From Streptomyces erythrochromogenes (GTDB lineage: Bacteria; Actinomycetota; Actinomycetes; Streptomycetales; Streptomycetaceae), in assembly GCF_036170895.1 (NCBI RefSeq), contig NZ_CP108037.1, positions 36,145 through 100,144 on the forward strand: DNA of 64,000 bases, read 5' to 3'. The position numbers were made by a program, and so were the translations under genes. Below, one piece after another: positions 17,723 to 26,292 of this stretch (position 1 is the first letter of the stretch; each line of letters opens with the position of its first letter). The notes below the pieces were generated by a model that was given only the letters and a program-made list of their open reading frames with translations, did not search any database and was not told the origin of the DNA.

Positions 17723-17814
17723 GCTCCTCCTCGGTGAGAACCGGCTCCGGCCATCGTCCTGCATCGGGCTGACGTGGCACCGAGGTATTCCGGAAGTGCC
17801 CCAGTGGAAGCCGG

Positions 17815-18009
17815 TTACCGGCGCTCGAGGGCGCGGAATCCGAGGTCGTAGGCCATGCAGCCGAGAGCGAGCACGACGAGAGGCCAGCCAAGTGCGGAGT
17901 CGGCGGGCACGGCCCCGGTGCTCAGCAGGGCGATGACGGAGCCGGTACTGAGGGAGGCCGTGCAAGCCGGCGCGCTGGGAACAGACACCATCAGCCTCTT
18001 CTTGGTCAC
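17815..18009 (-). CDS. Small membrane protein (64 aa), coupled to the upstream gene
   Basis: ATG at 18009 overlaps the stop of the gene at 18006 by four bases (ATGA), indicating translational coupling. Product: MTKKRLMVSVPS, then two hydrophobic segments (SVIALLSTGAVPA and WPLVVLALGCMAYDLGF) and a basic end. Unknown role. Confidence 0.65.
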   Translation of the reverse strand: MTKKRLMVSVPSAPACTASLSTGSVIALLSTGAVPADSALGWPLVVLALGCMAYDLGFRALERR

Positions 18010-18929
18010 CGCTGCGCTCCTCCGTGCATGGCCGCCGACTCCCGCCGGAGGTCGTACCGCTTACCGAGACGCCGGAGCTTGCGCATCACCGACACGCCCC
18101 TCTCGGGATCCAGGCCGATGTGGACGGCGGCTTCCTTCCACACCTCGGCCCTGTTCTCGCCCCGCGCGGCCCACAGCCGCACAATCGCCTGCTCGTCCGC
18201 CTTGAGCCACCCGAAGACCGTGGCGGCAGCGGCCGACTCCGGCTCCCAGGGAAGGGCGGTCTGTTCGGTGGTCGCAGGGGTTCCCAGGACGTCGAGGAGG
18301 GAGCGGCCTCCGGTGAGCGGGCGGTCGAGGCACTGAACACGCTGCTGACCAGCTTTGCGCCGCCACAGCGGCTGCAGTTCGCGGTGGACCTGCTTCGACT
18401 CCTTGCCGAGCAGCGTGATGGCCTCCTCGTCGTGCCCGGCGCTGGAGCTGCGGTCGATCTCGTCTACCCAAGTGCCGATGAGAGCGGTGAAGACCGCCTC
18501 CATCCAGTCCTGCGTAACGCGCCGGATGCCCAGCCACGTACGAGCGAACTCCGTGACCACCGCCTTCCAGTCGCCGATTGCCCGGCTCTCCAGGATTGCG
18601 CGGCGGGCGTTTAGGGCGGCGAACAGAGCCTCGGGACGCCCCTTGTGCCGCTCCGCTTTGACCGTGTTGACCAGCCGTCGATGCGCCCAGGCAGACATCA
18701 CCAGCATGTTGCCGGTCGGGGGCGAAGTGGCTCCAGCCAGCAGCGTCAGGGAGGAGACGTTGTCCCGCAGGCGGGCGACCTCGGCCCGCCTCGGCTTGTC
18801 CATCTCCGCCCGCAGAAGGTGAGCCACTTCAGCCCTGTTCATGTGCGCCGGCAGGCGGCAGGGCACGTGGACCAGTTCGGTGGACGGAGACCGCTGCCCA
18901 CGCGGGGCGAAGTTGTTGGGGTCGGTCAT
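18006..18929 (-). CDS. Hypothetical DNA-binding-like protein (307 aa)
   Basis: The ATG at 18929 has GGAG eleven bases upstream; a GTG at 18971 is the alternative start. Mostly helical, with VWKEAAVHIGLDPERGVSVM, then RKLRRLGKRYDLRRE at the C-terminus, reading like a helix-turn-helix of sigma-factor style. The middle contains WAHRRLVNTVKAERHKGRPE. No family identified. It is followed by the coupled membrane protein at 17815. Confidence 0.65.
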   Translation of the reverse strand: MTDPNNFAPRGQRSPSTELVHVPCRLPAHMNRAEVAHLLRAEMDKPRRAEVARLRDNVSSLTLLAGATSPPTGNMLVMSAWAHRRLVNTVKAERHKGRPEALFAALNARRAILESRAIGDWKAVVTEFARTWLGIRRVTQDWMEAVFTALIGTWVDEIDRSSSAGHDEEAITLLGKESKQVHRELQPLWRRKAGQQRVQCLDRPLTGGRSLLDVLGTPATTEQTALPWEPESAAAATVFGWLKADEQAIVRLWAARGENRAEVWKEAAVHIGLDPERGVSVMRKLRRLGKRYDLRRESAAMHGGAQR

Positions 18930-19220
18930 GAGGTTGGGCACTCCTAGCCGTGTGAGTCGAGCTTCACTCACTGGCCCTGGGGAAGCCGCCCCGCGTCAAA
19001 AAATCTTCGGGAGCGCCCCGTGACGCCAAATTCAATCTCGCCGACCACGAGCAGAGCGGACACCGGCGGGCAACCGAAGTTGTCCACCGCTGGGTGGAGG
19101 ACCCGGTTGAGGTGCGCACCGCGGACACCGACGGGTGCGGCACATCTTGTGGGGCAGCGTGTTTCCCCGGCCTCCGGCGACGGCAGCAACCCGAGGGAAG
19201 CCGAAGGGGAGGGGCGGAGC

Positions 19221-20207
19221 GTGCAGGACGACTTACTGGTGGTGGGGTTCGACCTGGAGACCCGTCGGGAGGTGCACATCGCCGAGGGGCCGCCGGAGCG
19301 CTGGAAGCGCCTCGGGTACGGCGGCACGGGTCAGCTGGTGTGTTTCTACTGCTTCCACGGGTTCGAGGCCCCGGCGGGCACCCGGGTGCCGCTGGTGACG
19401 CGGGGGCGGCTGGGCGGGAAAGTCCGCCGCCACTTCGCGCACCCGCCCGGGCAGGCGCCGGCCGGGGGCCACGGACCGGAGACGGTCTGGCACATCACGA
19501 CCAAGCACCTCTTGGCGGCGTGGGCCTGGTCGAGGCCCGGGGTCGACCGTGTGCGGCTGGAGCAGTGGACGGAGGATCACGACCGGCGGGCCGATGTCGA
19601 GGTGCTGCTGCGGGACGGCACGAAGATCGCGCTGGAGGCGCAGCGCAAGCTCATGACCGACGACGGGTGGCGGGCTCGGCATCGGGACTACGCGCGCCAG
19701 GGCGTCGTCGACGTCTGGTTCTGGCGGCCTCGGGTGCACTTCCCGCACGTGGTGCTCGACGAGGGTTTGCCGGTGTGGTTCTACTCCGTCTCGAAGCGGG
19801 AGGCGGCGACGTCGCTGGGGGTGCCGCACGCGCGCGCACATCAGTGGTGGCAGGCGCCGGACCTGTCGGTGTTCGGGCTGCACCATCCGCCGTGTGCGCT
19901 CGACGAACTGGAGCGGGTGACGATGCCGCTTGCCGCGCTCGGGCTGGGACCGGGCGGTGCGGTGCTGCCGGAAGATCTGCGAAAGCGAGTGCTCAACTCC
20001 CAGCAGGCGACGGAAGAAGAGGCGAAGCAGCGGAAGGACGGCGAGGCCCGGTACGCCCGAGCAGTCCGTGAGGCCCGGGACCGGGCCGCACGTGCGCCGA
20101 CTCCTCTGCCGCTGCCACCGGTGCCGGCGGGTGGCCTGCGATGTGAAGTGTGCCGCCGTCCGCTGGATCCGCTGTTGGGGAAGAACCGGCGGCACCTCCT
20201 GTGCTGA
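19221..20207 (+). CDS. CoiA-like competence/nuclease-family protein
   Basis: GTG at 19221 directly after GGGGCGGAGC; 328 residues. The signature is an N-terminal treble-clef-like region (LVCFYCFHGF, RRHFAHPPGQ), then WHITTKHLLAAWA, and a restriction-like core RRADVEVLLRDGTKIALEAQ, where D and E-x-Q are the expected metal ligands. The C-terminal CEVCRRPLDPLLG is a second Cys motif. CoiA proteins act in competence or as nucleases; in Actinobacteria the role is not established. A longer relative is at 47945-49510. Confidence 0.75.
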   Translation: MQDDLLVVGFDLETRREVHIAEGPPERWKRLGYGGTGQLVCFYCFHGFEAPAGTRVPLVTRGRLGGKVRRHFAHPPGQAPAGGHGPETVWHITTKHLLAAWAWSRPGVDRVRLEQWTEDHDRRADVEVLLRDGTKIALEAQRKLMTDDGWRARHRDYARQGVVDVWFWRPRVHFPHVVLDEGLPVWFYSVSKREAATSLGVPHARAHQWWQAPDLSVFGLHHPPCALDELERVTMPLAALGLGPGGAVLPEDLRKRVLNSQQATEEEAKQRKDGEARYARAVREARDRAARAPTPLPLPPVPAGGLRCEVCRRPLDPLLGKNRRHLLC

Positions 20208-20210
20208 GCG

Positions 20211-20251
20211 CCCCGGTTGACCCTGTTAGGTCTAACGGGCTCAACCGGGCA
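20211..20251. terminator. Imperfect bidirectional hairpin between convergent genes
   Basis: CCCCGGTTGACCCTGTTAG pairs, with a few mismatches, with CTAACGGGCTCAACCGGG. It separates the CoiA-like gene from the end of the peptide-JmjC-kinase operon. Confidence 0.6.
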
Positions 20252-20261
20252 GGAGCAGGCG

Positions 20262-21068
20262 CTACAGGTGGACCAGGAGCTCGCGCACGGGCTTGGCAAG
20301 CTCGGCGTAGAAGTCGATGCGGTCCTGGGCCTGGAGGATCTGGGCGCAGACGGTGAGCATGCCGGGGCGGGCCTCGGGCCGGTCCAGGACGGGGGCGAGC
20401 TCGGTGCGGATGCGGGCTGCCGTCTCGGGGGTGAGCAGGGCGTACAGGTACAGGGTGGCCGCGTCGTAGCCGTACGGGGCGCGGCCCCACCCTTCCCAGT
20501 CCAGGATGTGCGGGCCGCGGGTGACGTTGCCGTAGTGGAGGTCTCCGTGGGCGGTGGTCCAGGTGACGTCCTCGACCTGGTGGCCGGTGAACTCGGGGAT
20601 GACGCGGCGCAGGTACTCCTCGCGTACGGCCTCGCGGTCGGCCGGTGGCGGGACGTCGGCGAGGGCGTCCAGGGCGGCGGCCATCTCCTTCCACCACGTC
20701 TCGGGCAGGCCGGGGTCTTCGTCGAGGACGGGGCGCGGGGAGACCATCGGGTCGGGGGCGAGGGCGTACAGCTCGGCCCGGTACGCGTACGCGCCGGTGT
20801 TCCAGTCCCGGATGCGGAACAGGTCGGGGCGCGGCACCGCGGCGGGGAGGGCGCGGGAGGAGGAGGGGCCGTTCCACAGCTTGCCGCCCTCGGTGCCGGC
20901 CTCGGCGCAGACCACGCGCAGCCAGTGCGGGCCGGCGGCACCCGACAGGGTCCGGCCCCGGTACCCCCACACTCGGCGGCCGGTGGCGCGCAGGCCGAAC
21001 TGGTCGGCGGCGTGCTGCTGGGCGGCCAGCATCCGGTCGGCGGTAGTGGGGGCGGGGGGCTCGAACAC
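20262..21068 (-). CDS. APH-like kinase of a putative peptide-modification operon
   Basis: GTG at 21068 has AGGA seven bases upstream; 268 residues. The kinase signature is H174-G-D176-L-H-Y-G-N181, with metal-binding D190 in HILDWEGWGRAPYGYD, as in aminoglycoside/homoserine phosphotransferases. The gene is third in an operon after a 32-residue peptide and a JmjC protein, eight bases behind the latter. APH-fold kinases are known to phosphorylate Ser or Thr of precursor peptides in thioviridamide-type and class V lanthipeptide pathways. That role is inferred here from context. Self-resistance or small-molecule phosphorylation is the alternative. Confidence 0.8.
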   Translation of the reverse strand: MFEPPAPTTADRMLAAQQHAADQFGLRATGRRVWGYRGRTLSGAAGPHWLRVVCAEAGTEGGKLWNGPSSSRALPAAVPRPDLFRIRDWNTGAYAYRAELYALAPDPMVSPRPVLDEDPGLPETWWKEMAAALDALADVPPPADREAVREEYLRRVIPEFTGHQVEDVTWTTAHGDLHYGNVTRGPHILDWEGWGRAPYGYDAATLYLYALLTPETAARIRTELAPVLDRPEARPGMLTVCAQILQAQDRIDFYAELAKPVRELLVHL

Positions 21069-21076
21069 GGCGGGTC

Positions 21077-22252
21077 CTACCTCGGGTGGGAGACGGCGGC
21101 CGCGTCCTTGGATACCAGCTCGGTGGCGAGCGCCGCGACCTGTTCCACGGTGAGGCCGGAGCGCTCGGCCAGCTCTCCGAGGGTCAGGCGGGCTCCAGAC
21201 ACCAGAGCCTCCAGCACAGGTCGGACGGACGGGTGGAACTCCCATTCGTGTCCGGCGGCGCGCAGCACCACTGCTCCGTCGGCGCCCTCCAGAGCGGCCC
21301 GGGCCGTCGTGAGGGCCAGGATCAGGCCTCCCTCGGCGGGGACGTCGCCGATGTACGGCAGGGACGGGGCGGGGCGGCCGGGATCGCGCGCGTCCATGGA
21401 CGCGGCGAACTCCGAGACGACGTGGGGGTGGATCGCCTCGGTGACCTCCTTGCGTAGCTGCTCGGCGTACTCGGCCCGCTCGGCGGGGCCAGCCACGATG
21501 GGCACGCCCGCCCGCAGGGTGGGGGAGTGGAGGAGCTGCCCGGCCAGCCACACCAGGAGGTGGTGGCCGGTCGCCGGGGTCAGGCCGCACGTCAGGTGCA
21601 GCGAGCGCCCCTCAGTGGCGGCCACGGCGTGCCACCAGCCGCGCGGTAGGTAGAGCATGTCCCCGGCCTGCAGGACCACTTCGGCGAGCGGCGGCCCCTC
21701 GGGCTTCTCGGGGGCTTCGACGTCCAGGCGCAGCGGGTCGGTGCGGGTGGGCCCGTAGAGGTTCCACCGCTTGGCGCCTTCGAGCTGGACGACGACGACG
21801 TCGTGGTCGTCCCAGTGGATGCCGAAGGCTTCGGTGGGGTGCCAGGAGGCGTACAGGTTGGCCTGGACGTCGGTGCGGAAGTGCCGCTCCAGGGCCTCGG
21901 CGAGGTTCTGGACGCCGGGGTGGAGCTTGTCGACCGCGTCGAGGACGAGGGAGGCGCCGTCGGCGATCTGCTGGTGCAGGCCGGAGGGTTCGACGCGTTG
22001 GCGGATCTCGGTGCGCTTGGTGACCGAGGTGTGGAGGTACTCGTACGGGGGGACCTGTGTGCCGTCGCGGAACAGGCGCAGGCGTGGGGCGTCGAGCCGG
22101 TGGCGGGCCACCAGGTCGTTCAGGTCGTCCCACGTGAACAGGCCGCGCAGCCCTGCGGCGGCCTGTGACCAGTGCTGGAAGGAGCGGCCGAAAGCCCCGG
22201 CGAGGAAGTCCCCGCCGAGGCTCCGGACCGCCGCGTCGATCGCGGTGGTCAT
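21077..22252 (-). CDS. JmjC-domain cupin oxygenase (ROXA/YcfD-like)
   Basis: 391 residues from an ATG at 22252. The Fe(II)/2-oxoglutarate site is visible as H146-W-D148 in FGIHWDDHDVVVVQLEGAKR and H208 in LYLPRGWWHAVAAT. A C-terminal winged-helix-like part (LTLGELAERSGLTVEQVAAL) follows, as in bacterial ribosomal-protein arginine hydroxylases. It begins nine bases after the stop of the 32-residue peptide gene, with almost no ribosome-binding site, so translation is probably coupled to the peptide. Peptide hydroxylation is the inferred reaction; the acceptor residue is unknown. Confidence 0.85.
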   Translation of the reverse strand: MTTAIDAAVRSLGGDFLAGAFGRSFQHWSQAAAGLRGLFTWDDLNDLVARHRLDAPRLRLFRDGTQVPPYEYLHTSVTKRTEIRQRVEPSGLHQQIADGASLVLDAVDKLHPGVQNLAEALERHFRTDVQANLYASWHPTEAFGIHWDDHDVVVVQLEGAKRWNLYGPTRTDPLRLDVEAPEKPEGPPLAEVVLQAGDMLYLPRGWWHAVAATEGRSLHLTCGLTPATGHHLLVWLAGQLLHSPTLRAGVPIVAGPAERAEYAEQLRKEVTEAIHPHVVSEFAASMDARDPGRPAPSLPYIGDVPAEGGLILALTTARAALEGADGAVVLRAAGHEWEFHPSVRPVLEALVSGARLTLGELAERSGLTVEQVAALATELVSKDAAAVSHPR

Positions 22253-22261
22253 GGTCGGCGA

Positions 22262-22360
22262 TCAGTCGTTGCCGTCGCCCTTGCCGGTGCCGCCGCCGTC
22301 GGCGGCCCTGCGTGCGTCGGCTCCCTTGATGGAGCGGCTGGCCAGGATCAGACCGTTCAT
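22262..22360 (-). CDS. 32-residue candidate precursor peptide
   Basis: ATG at 22358-22360 with a strong GAAGGAG site eight bases upstream and a TGA at 22262. The peptide begins MNGLILASRSIKGADARRAA and ends DGGGTGKGDGND. It has a short hydrophobic, basic leader-like half and a Gly/Asp-rich tail with one Thr and a C-terminal Asn-Asp. No Cys is present. It is the first gene of an operon with two potential modifying enzymes, which is the classic RiPP arrangement. It could instead be a small regulatory or coupling peptide that only sets JmjC translation. Confidence 0.7.
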   Translation of the reverse strand: MNGLILASRSIKGADARRAADGGGTGKGDGND

Positions 22361-22611
22361 GACGTACTCCTTCTCTCGTGTCGAATGGAGCGTGGACGGC
22401 GCCCGCCGTCCCCAGGCGAGGTGGGCGCCAAGTACGGAACTGGCCGGAGGGGGAGCCCCTGAGGGCGTTGTCCCGGCCGGTTCCGTTCGACCATTGAAGG
22501 TCCGGGGAACAACACGGGGGAGGGCCGGATCGGGGTGCCGATTCCCTCTGCGGGGTGCCGCGTTGGGGGGCCAGGATGGTCTTTCGACACCCACACGCGG
22601 GGAGGCCCGGC
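22361..22611. promoter_or_regulatory. Divergent control region with a 10-base direct repeat
   Basis: This 251-base gap separates the peptide operon (minus) from its likely regulator (plus). CGGGGTGCCG occurs at 22531-22540 and again at 22551-22560, exactly twenty bases apart, so both face the same side of the helix. That suits a dimeric HTH regulator such as the protein at 22612. A further GC-rich, partly symmetric stretch lies around 22442-22484. Confidence 0.55.
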
Positions 22612-23856
22612 ATGGTGAGCCCGGACGGAATCGGTGAGCTGCTGCGCACGATCAGGGAGCGGGCGGACCGGACCCGAGAGCAGCAGGCGAAGCGCATGAC
22701 GGCCGCCGGCCTCGTGTGCACGGTGGAGAACCTCAAGCGGTGGGAGACAGAACGCCGCTTACCAACCCCGGTCTGGCGCTCGGCGATCCGTGCCGTCTAC
22801 GGCTTGAGCGACGAGCAGCTGGACCAGGCTCTGGAGAACACCCGGAGGCATCGCAGGCAGCAGAGGATGGAGGACGACGACGTGAAGCGACGCAAGCTGT
22901 TCACCCTGGCGGCGGCCACGGCGGGGTTCGCCGTGCTGCCCGGCATCGCGCAGGCCCGGGAGGGCATCGACACCGGCCTCGCCGGGGACGGTGCGGGTGA
23001 CCTCACCTACCTGGAGGGCGCCTTCGAGCGGCACCGGGGCGGCTACAACGGCCGGGCCCCCGATGCGGTTCTCGGGGAGATGCGCGAGGACCTGGCGCTG
23101 CTCGCCGCGGTCCTGCGCCGGCCTCACCCCTCGAAGGACCGCGCCGACCTGGCCCGCACGGCCGCCGGGATCTCCGGCCTGGTGGCGATCGTGCAGCACG
23201 ACAGGGGCGACCAGGCCGACGCGCACCGGTGGTTCGCCACCGCGGCGACGGCCGCCCGCGAGTCCGGGGACCGGCGGATGACGGCCTGGGTCCTGGGTCG
23301 GCACGCCATGGTCGGCCTGAACTACGGCGCCCCCGGGCAGGCCGCCCGCGTCGCCGCCCAGGCCCGCCGGGAGGCCGGAGCCCGTCCGTCCGGCGCGGCC
23401 GCGCTCGCGGCCGCCGTCAACGCCCGCGCCCTGGCCGCCGTCGGCGACATCCCCGGCGCACGCCGCGCGATCGACGACGTCCGCACCCTCGCCGAGCAGC
23501 TGGACGGCCCCGACGGCGCCGACACCTGGTTCGGGTACCCCACCCAGAAGCACCACGTGCACCTGTCGCAGGCGTACACGCTGCTCGGCGACACCCGCGC
23601 CGCCTACCGGGCACAGGACGAAGCCCTGACCCTGACGATCTCGCCATCGGTGATGACCCGCGCGCTGATCGCCATGGACACCGCCGCGTGCCTGCGCGTG
23701 GACGGGGATCCAGGGGCGGCCGCCGACATGGCCGCCGCCGTCTACGACCGGCTGCCGCCCGCCTACCGGAGCGGCCTGGTGCACTCCCGAGCCCAGCTGC
23801 TCCACCGGCACCTGGACGGCGCCCCGCGACGGCTGCTCGGTGAGGCTCTCGCCTGA
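22612..23856 (+). CDS. XRE-type regulator with a TPR-like C-terminal domain
   Basis: ATG at 22612 after GGGGAGG; 414 residues. The N-terminal helix-turn-helix has TREQQAKRMTAAGLVCTVEN and LKRWETERRLPTPVW. A basic/hydrophobic linker follows (KRRKLFTLAAATAGFAVLPG), typical of Streptomyces regulators in this class. The rest is Ala-rich helical repeats (AQARREAGARPSGAAALAAA, LSQAYTLLGDTRAAYRAQDE) that form a TPR array. Such proteins often sit beside small-peptide or RiPP loci and are thought to sense a peptide. It is divergent from the peptide operon and probably controls it. Confidence 0.85.
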   Translation: MVSPDGIGELLRTIRERADRTREQQAKRMTAAGLVCTVENLKRWETERRLPTPVWRSAIRAVYGLSDEQLDQALENTRRHRRQQRMEDDDVKRRKLFTLAAATAGFAVLPGIAQAREGIDTGLAGDGAGDLTYLEGAFERHRGGYNGRAPDAVLGEMREDLALLAAVLRRPHPSKDRADLARTAAGISGLVAIVQHDRGDQADAHRWFATAATAARESGDRRMTAWVLGRHAMVGLNYGAPGQAARVAAQARREAGARPSGAAALAAAVNARALAAVGDIPGARRAIDDVRTLAEQLDGPDGADTWFGYPTQKHHVHLSQAYTLLGDTRAAYRAQDEALTLTISPSVMTRALIAMDTAACLRVDGDPGAAADMAAAVYDRLPPAYRSGLVHSRAQLLHRHLDGAPRRLLGEALA

Positions 23857-24000
23857 AACTCCACCCGGTCCCGGTCCGCCCTCGATGTACCACCTTCGGC
23901 GGTTCCTGGTACGCGGGCGACTCGGGCGCGGGAGTCTGGAGGCCGCAGGCCGGCCGGTGAGCCGACCGCCTGCGTACTCGTCGGGGAGGGGCTGGTCGTC

Positions 24001-24579
24001 ATGGACAGGGCGCTGAAGGCGTTGGGGACCGCGCACGTGGGGGCGGTGGGGGTGCTGCTGGACGACGGGAGTGAGCCCGGGCCGGTGTACTTCGACGTGG
24101 GCAGCGGTCCGAACATGCCGTCGTCGGCCGAGTGGCACGCCTATGACGGTCGGCGTGGGCGCCCCCGGGCCGCGGTCCTGCGGGGCAGCTGCTCGTGTGG
24201 CTGGCGCGGGGCGGCTGAGTACCCGCGCGACTGGAGCGCTCTCCCCGGCGACGAACCGCTGTACGAGGCCGACGTCGACCTGTCCGGGCCGATCGCGGAC
24301 TACGAGGCCCACCTGTCGGTGATCCGGGACGGCGCCGTCCCGCTGCCCGCGGAACTTACCGCGCTCCTCACAGAGCTCGTCCGGCAACTCGACGTGCTGG
24401 CGACCAAGGAGCCGCTGGTGGCGTTGAAGGCCCTCGCCGACCTGCGGTACGTCATCGCACAGACCGGCCAGGACGCCGCGTACGAGCTCGGCGACAGTGG
24501 TGTGCCACTCAAGGTGGTGGCGACCGCGCTCGGCACGAGCGAGTCCGCGGCCCGCACGTATCTCAACGACTACCTCTGA
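24001..24579 (+). CDS. Conserved hypothetical, paralogue of the gene at 837
   Basis: ATG at 24001 with GGGGAGGGG upstream; 192 residues. Nearly collinear with the 837 product: [25 protein letters not shown] and a C-terminal LKVVATALGTSESAARTYLN that resembles a helix-turn-helix. The two copies are about 23 kb apart in the same orientation. No enzymatic motif seen; regulatory function is a guess from the C-terminus. Confidence 0.75.
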   Translation: MDRALKALGTAHVGAVGVLLDDGSEPGPVYFDVGSGPNMPSSAEWHAYDGRRGRPRAAVLRGSCSCGWRGAAEYPRDWSALPGDEPLYEADVDLSGPIADYEAHLSVIRDGAVPLPAELTALLTELVRQLDVLATKEPLVALKALADLRYVIAQTGQDAAYELGDSGVPLKVVATALGTSESAARTYLNDYL

Positions 24580-24617
24580 CGACCAGGCGGCGCACGCCCG
24601 TACTGCAGGCCGCCGGT

Positions 24618-25553
24618 TCAGGCGCTGCGAGGGGGGTTCCTCTTCGAGGCCGCCTTCTTGGCGGTCTTCTTCGCGGGTGTCCGCTTCGCGGCGGCCGCGG
24701 TGCTGCCGGTCTTCTTCGCCGCCGCCTTCTTGGCGGTGGCCTTCTTCTTGGCGGGCATCGGATGCACGGTGGCCGGCTCGCCGCGGGTGGCCTTCGCGTC
24801 CTGGACGGACTTCTCCAGCATCGCCATGAGGTCGACGACCTGGGCGGAGGCGGGCTCGGCCGGTTCGAGCGCTGGAGGACGTTCGCCGGCGGCCTTGGCG
24901 GCGATGACTTCCTCCAGGGCGGCCCGGTACTCGTCGCGCATCTGGCTCATGTCGTGGCCGGTCAGGGTTTCGGCGAGCGCGACGGCCGCGTCGACCTCCT
25001 CATCGGAGACGCTCACGTCGGGGACCGGGACCTGGTCGGTGGAGCGGATCTCGTCCGGCCAGAGCATGGCGTGCAGGACGATCACGTCGTCGAGGACGCG
25101 GAGCAGGCCCAGTCGCTCGCGGTTGTGCCACGCGAACTTGGCGACGGCTACCTTCGACGAGCGCTGCAGGGCCCGGCGCAGGAGCTCGTACGGTTTCGCG
25201 GCGACGCCTTCGGCGGCGAGGTAGTAGGAGGCGCCGATCTGGATGGGGTCGATGCTGTCGGTGGGGACGAAGGAGACGATCTCGATGGCCTTCGCGGTGG
25301 GCAGGGGCATCGCGTCGAGGTCGGCGTCGGTGACCGGGACCAGGGTGCCGGTGGCGGTCTCGTAGCCGCGGCCGATCTCCTCCTGGGCGAGTTCCTCGCC
25401 GTCGAGCTCGCAGACCTTGCGGTAGCGGATGCGGCCGCCGTCGGCGGTGTGGATCTGGCGGAAGGAGATGCTGTGCGACTCGGTCGCCGGGAACGCCTTG
25501 ATCGGGATGGTGACCAGGCCGAAGCTGATCGCCCCGCTCCAGACGGGCCGCAC
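24618..25553 (-). CDS. ku: Ku DNA-end-binding protein with a Lys/Ala-rich tail
   Basis: GTG at 25553 after GGGAGG; 311 residues. The N-terminus RPVWSGAISFGLVTIPIKAF, then RIRYRKVCELDGEEL and FAWHNRERLGLLRVL, identify bacterial Ku. The last 40 residues are repeats of KKATAKKAAAKK type, a DNA-binding extension seen in actinobacterial Ku. It would form a ring on double-strand ends and recruit ligase D. No ligase gene is nearby, so the partner would be chromosomal. Confidence 0.95.
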   Translation of the reverse strand: MRPVWSGAISFGLVTIPIKAFPATESHSISFRQIHTADGGRIRYRKVCELDGEELAQEEIGRGYETATGTLVPVTDADLDAMPLPTAKAIEIVSFVPTDSIDPIQIGASYYLAAEGVAAKPYELLRRALQRSSKVAVAKFAWHNRERLGLLRVLDDVIVLHAMLWPDEIRSTDQVPVPDVSVSDEEVDAAVALAETLTGHDMSQMRDEYRAALEEVIAAKAAGERPPALEPAEPASAQVVDLMAMLEKSVQDAKATRGEPATVHPMPAKKKATAKKAAAKKTGSTAAAAKRTPAKKTAKKAASKRNPPRSA

Positions 25554-25645
25554 CGCAACCTCCCTCGATGAGCCCCCTCCATTCCAGCCTCCCACCCGCC
25601 CGAACCAGGTGCGTATGGGTGCGCGGCCATCCGGGCCGGCGCTGG

Positions 25646-26125
25646 CTACAGGCGGTCGAGGACCTCGGCAGCAGCGCATTCCCCGCAGGCCCGGGCACTG
25701 GGCCTGGCGTAGGCGGTGACGGCGTCGTCGAGGGAGAGCTCCGGCCCGTCGGCGGGCGCCCGACCGCATCCGTACTCGTGCAGCACCGCGCCGCCGCGGG
25801 TGCGCTCGATCGTCCAGGCCCACCGCAGGTCCGTCCCGGGCGGGGGCGGCGCGAGGTAGGGGTGCGACGGCGCGCGTGCCTCCACGGGTACGGCGCTGTA
25901 GTCCTGGCCCTCCACGGGGCGCACGTACTCGTCGCCGCCGGCGGGGACCCAGACCGTGTACTCCACGGGCTCGACGTGCTGGTCGGCGGTGACGGACCAG
26001 ACCGGCATGCCGACCCGGTATCGCCAGCCGGCCGGGGTCCAGCGCCGGGCGTGGAGCCGGGCCCGGACCTCCTGGCCGTCGGGGAGGGTCAGCCACACCG
26101 GCGGCCGGGTGACGGGGTCAGACAT
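25646..26125 (-). CDS. Hypothetical protein (159 aa)
   Basis: ATG at 26125, five bases after the stop of 26131-26292, so the two are an operon. Residues 8-60 look like a beta-rich domain (WLTLPDGQEVRARLHARRWT, PVWSVTADQHVEPVEYTVWV). The C-terminus has ACGECAAAEVLD, a CxxC that may bind zinc. No family recognised. Confidence 0.65.
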   Translation of the reverse strand: MSDPVTRPPVWLTLPDGQEVRARLHARRWTPAGWRYRVGMPVWSVTADQHVEPVEYTVWVPAGGDEYVRPVEGQDYSAVPVEARAPSHPYLAPPPPGTDLRWAWTIERTRGGAVLHEYGCGRAPADGPELSLDDAVTAYARPSARACGECAAAEVLDRL

Positions 26126-26130
26126 GCAGG

Positions 26131-26292
26131 TCAGGTGTGGACCGGCCGCTCCTGCCGGGCCTGCTGGCACGGCACGCAGAGCGGATTCGCCGGGGCGCCG
26201 TAGCGCGCGCAGGGAGATCCACATTTGGCGCATGGCCCGGTCTGGCTGGGCGCCCAGGTGGCGACGCCGGGGCGGGGCGCGGGGGTGGTCAT
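26131..26292 (-). CDS. Small zinc-ribbon-like protein (53 aa)
   Basis: ATG at 26292 with GGAG eight bases upstream. After a Thr/Pro/Arg-rich start it carries CAKCGSPCARYGAPANPLCV and PCQQARQERP, three to four Cys spaced as a zinc ribbon. First gene of a two-gene unit with 25646-26125. Small Cys-pair proteins of this kind are frequent on Streptomyces plasmids; role unknown. Confidence 0.6.
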   Translation of the reverse strand: MTTPAPRPGVATWAPSQTGPCAKCGSPCARYGAPANPLCVPCQQARQERPVHT

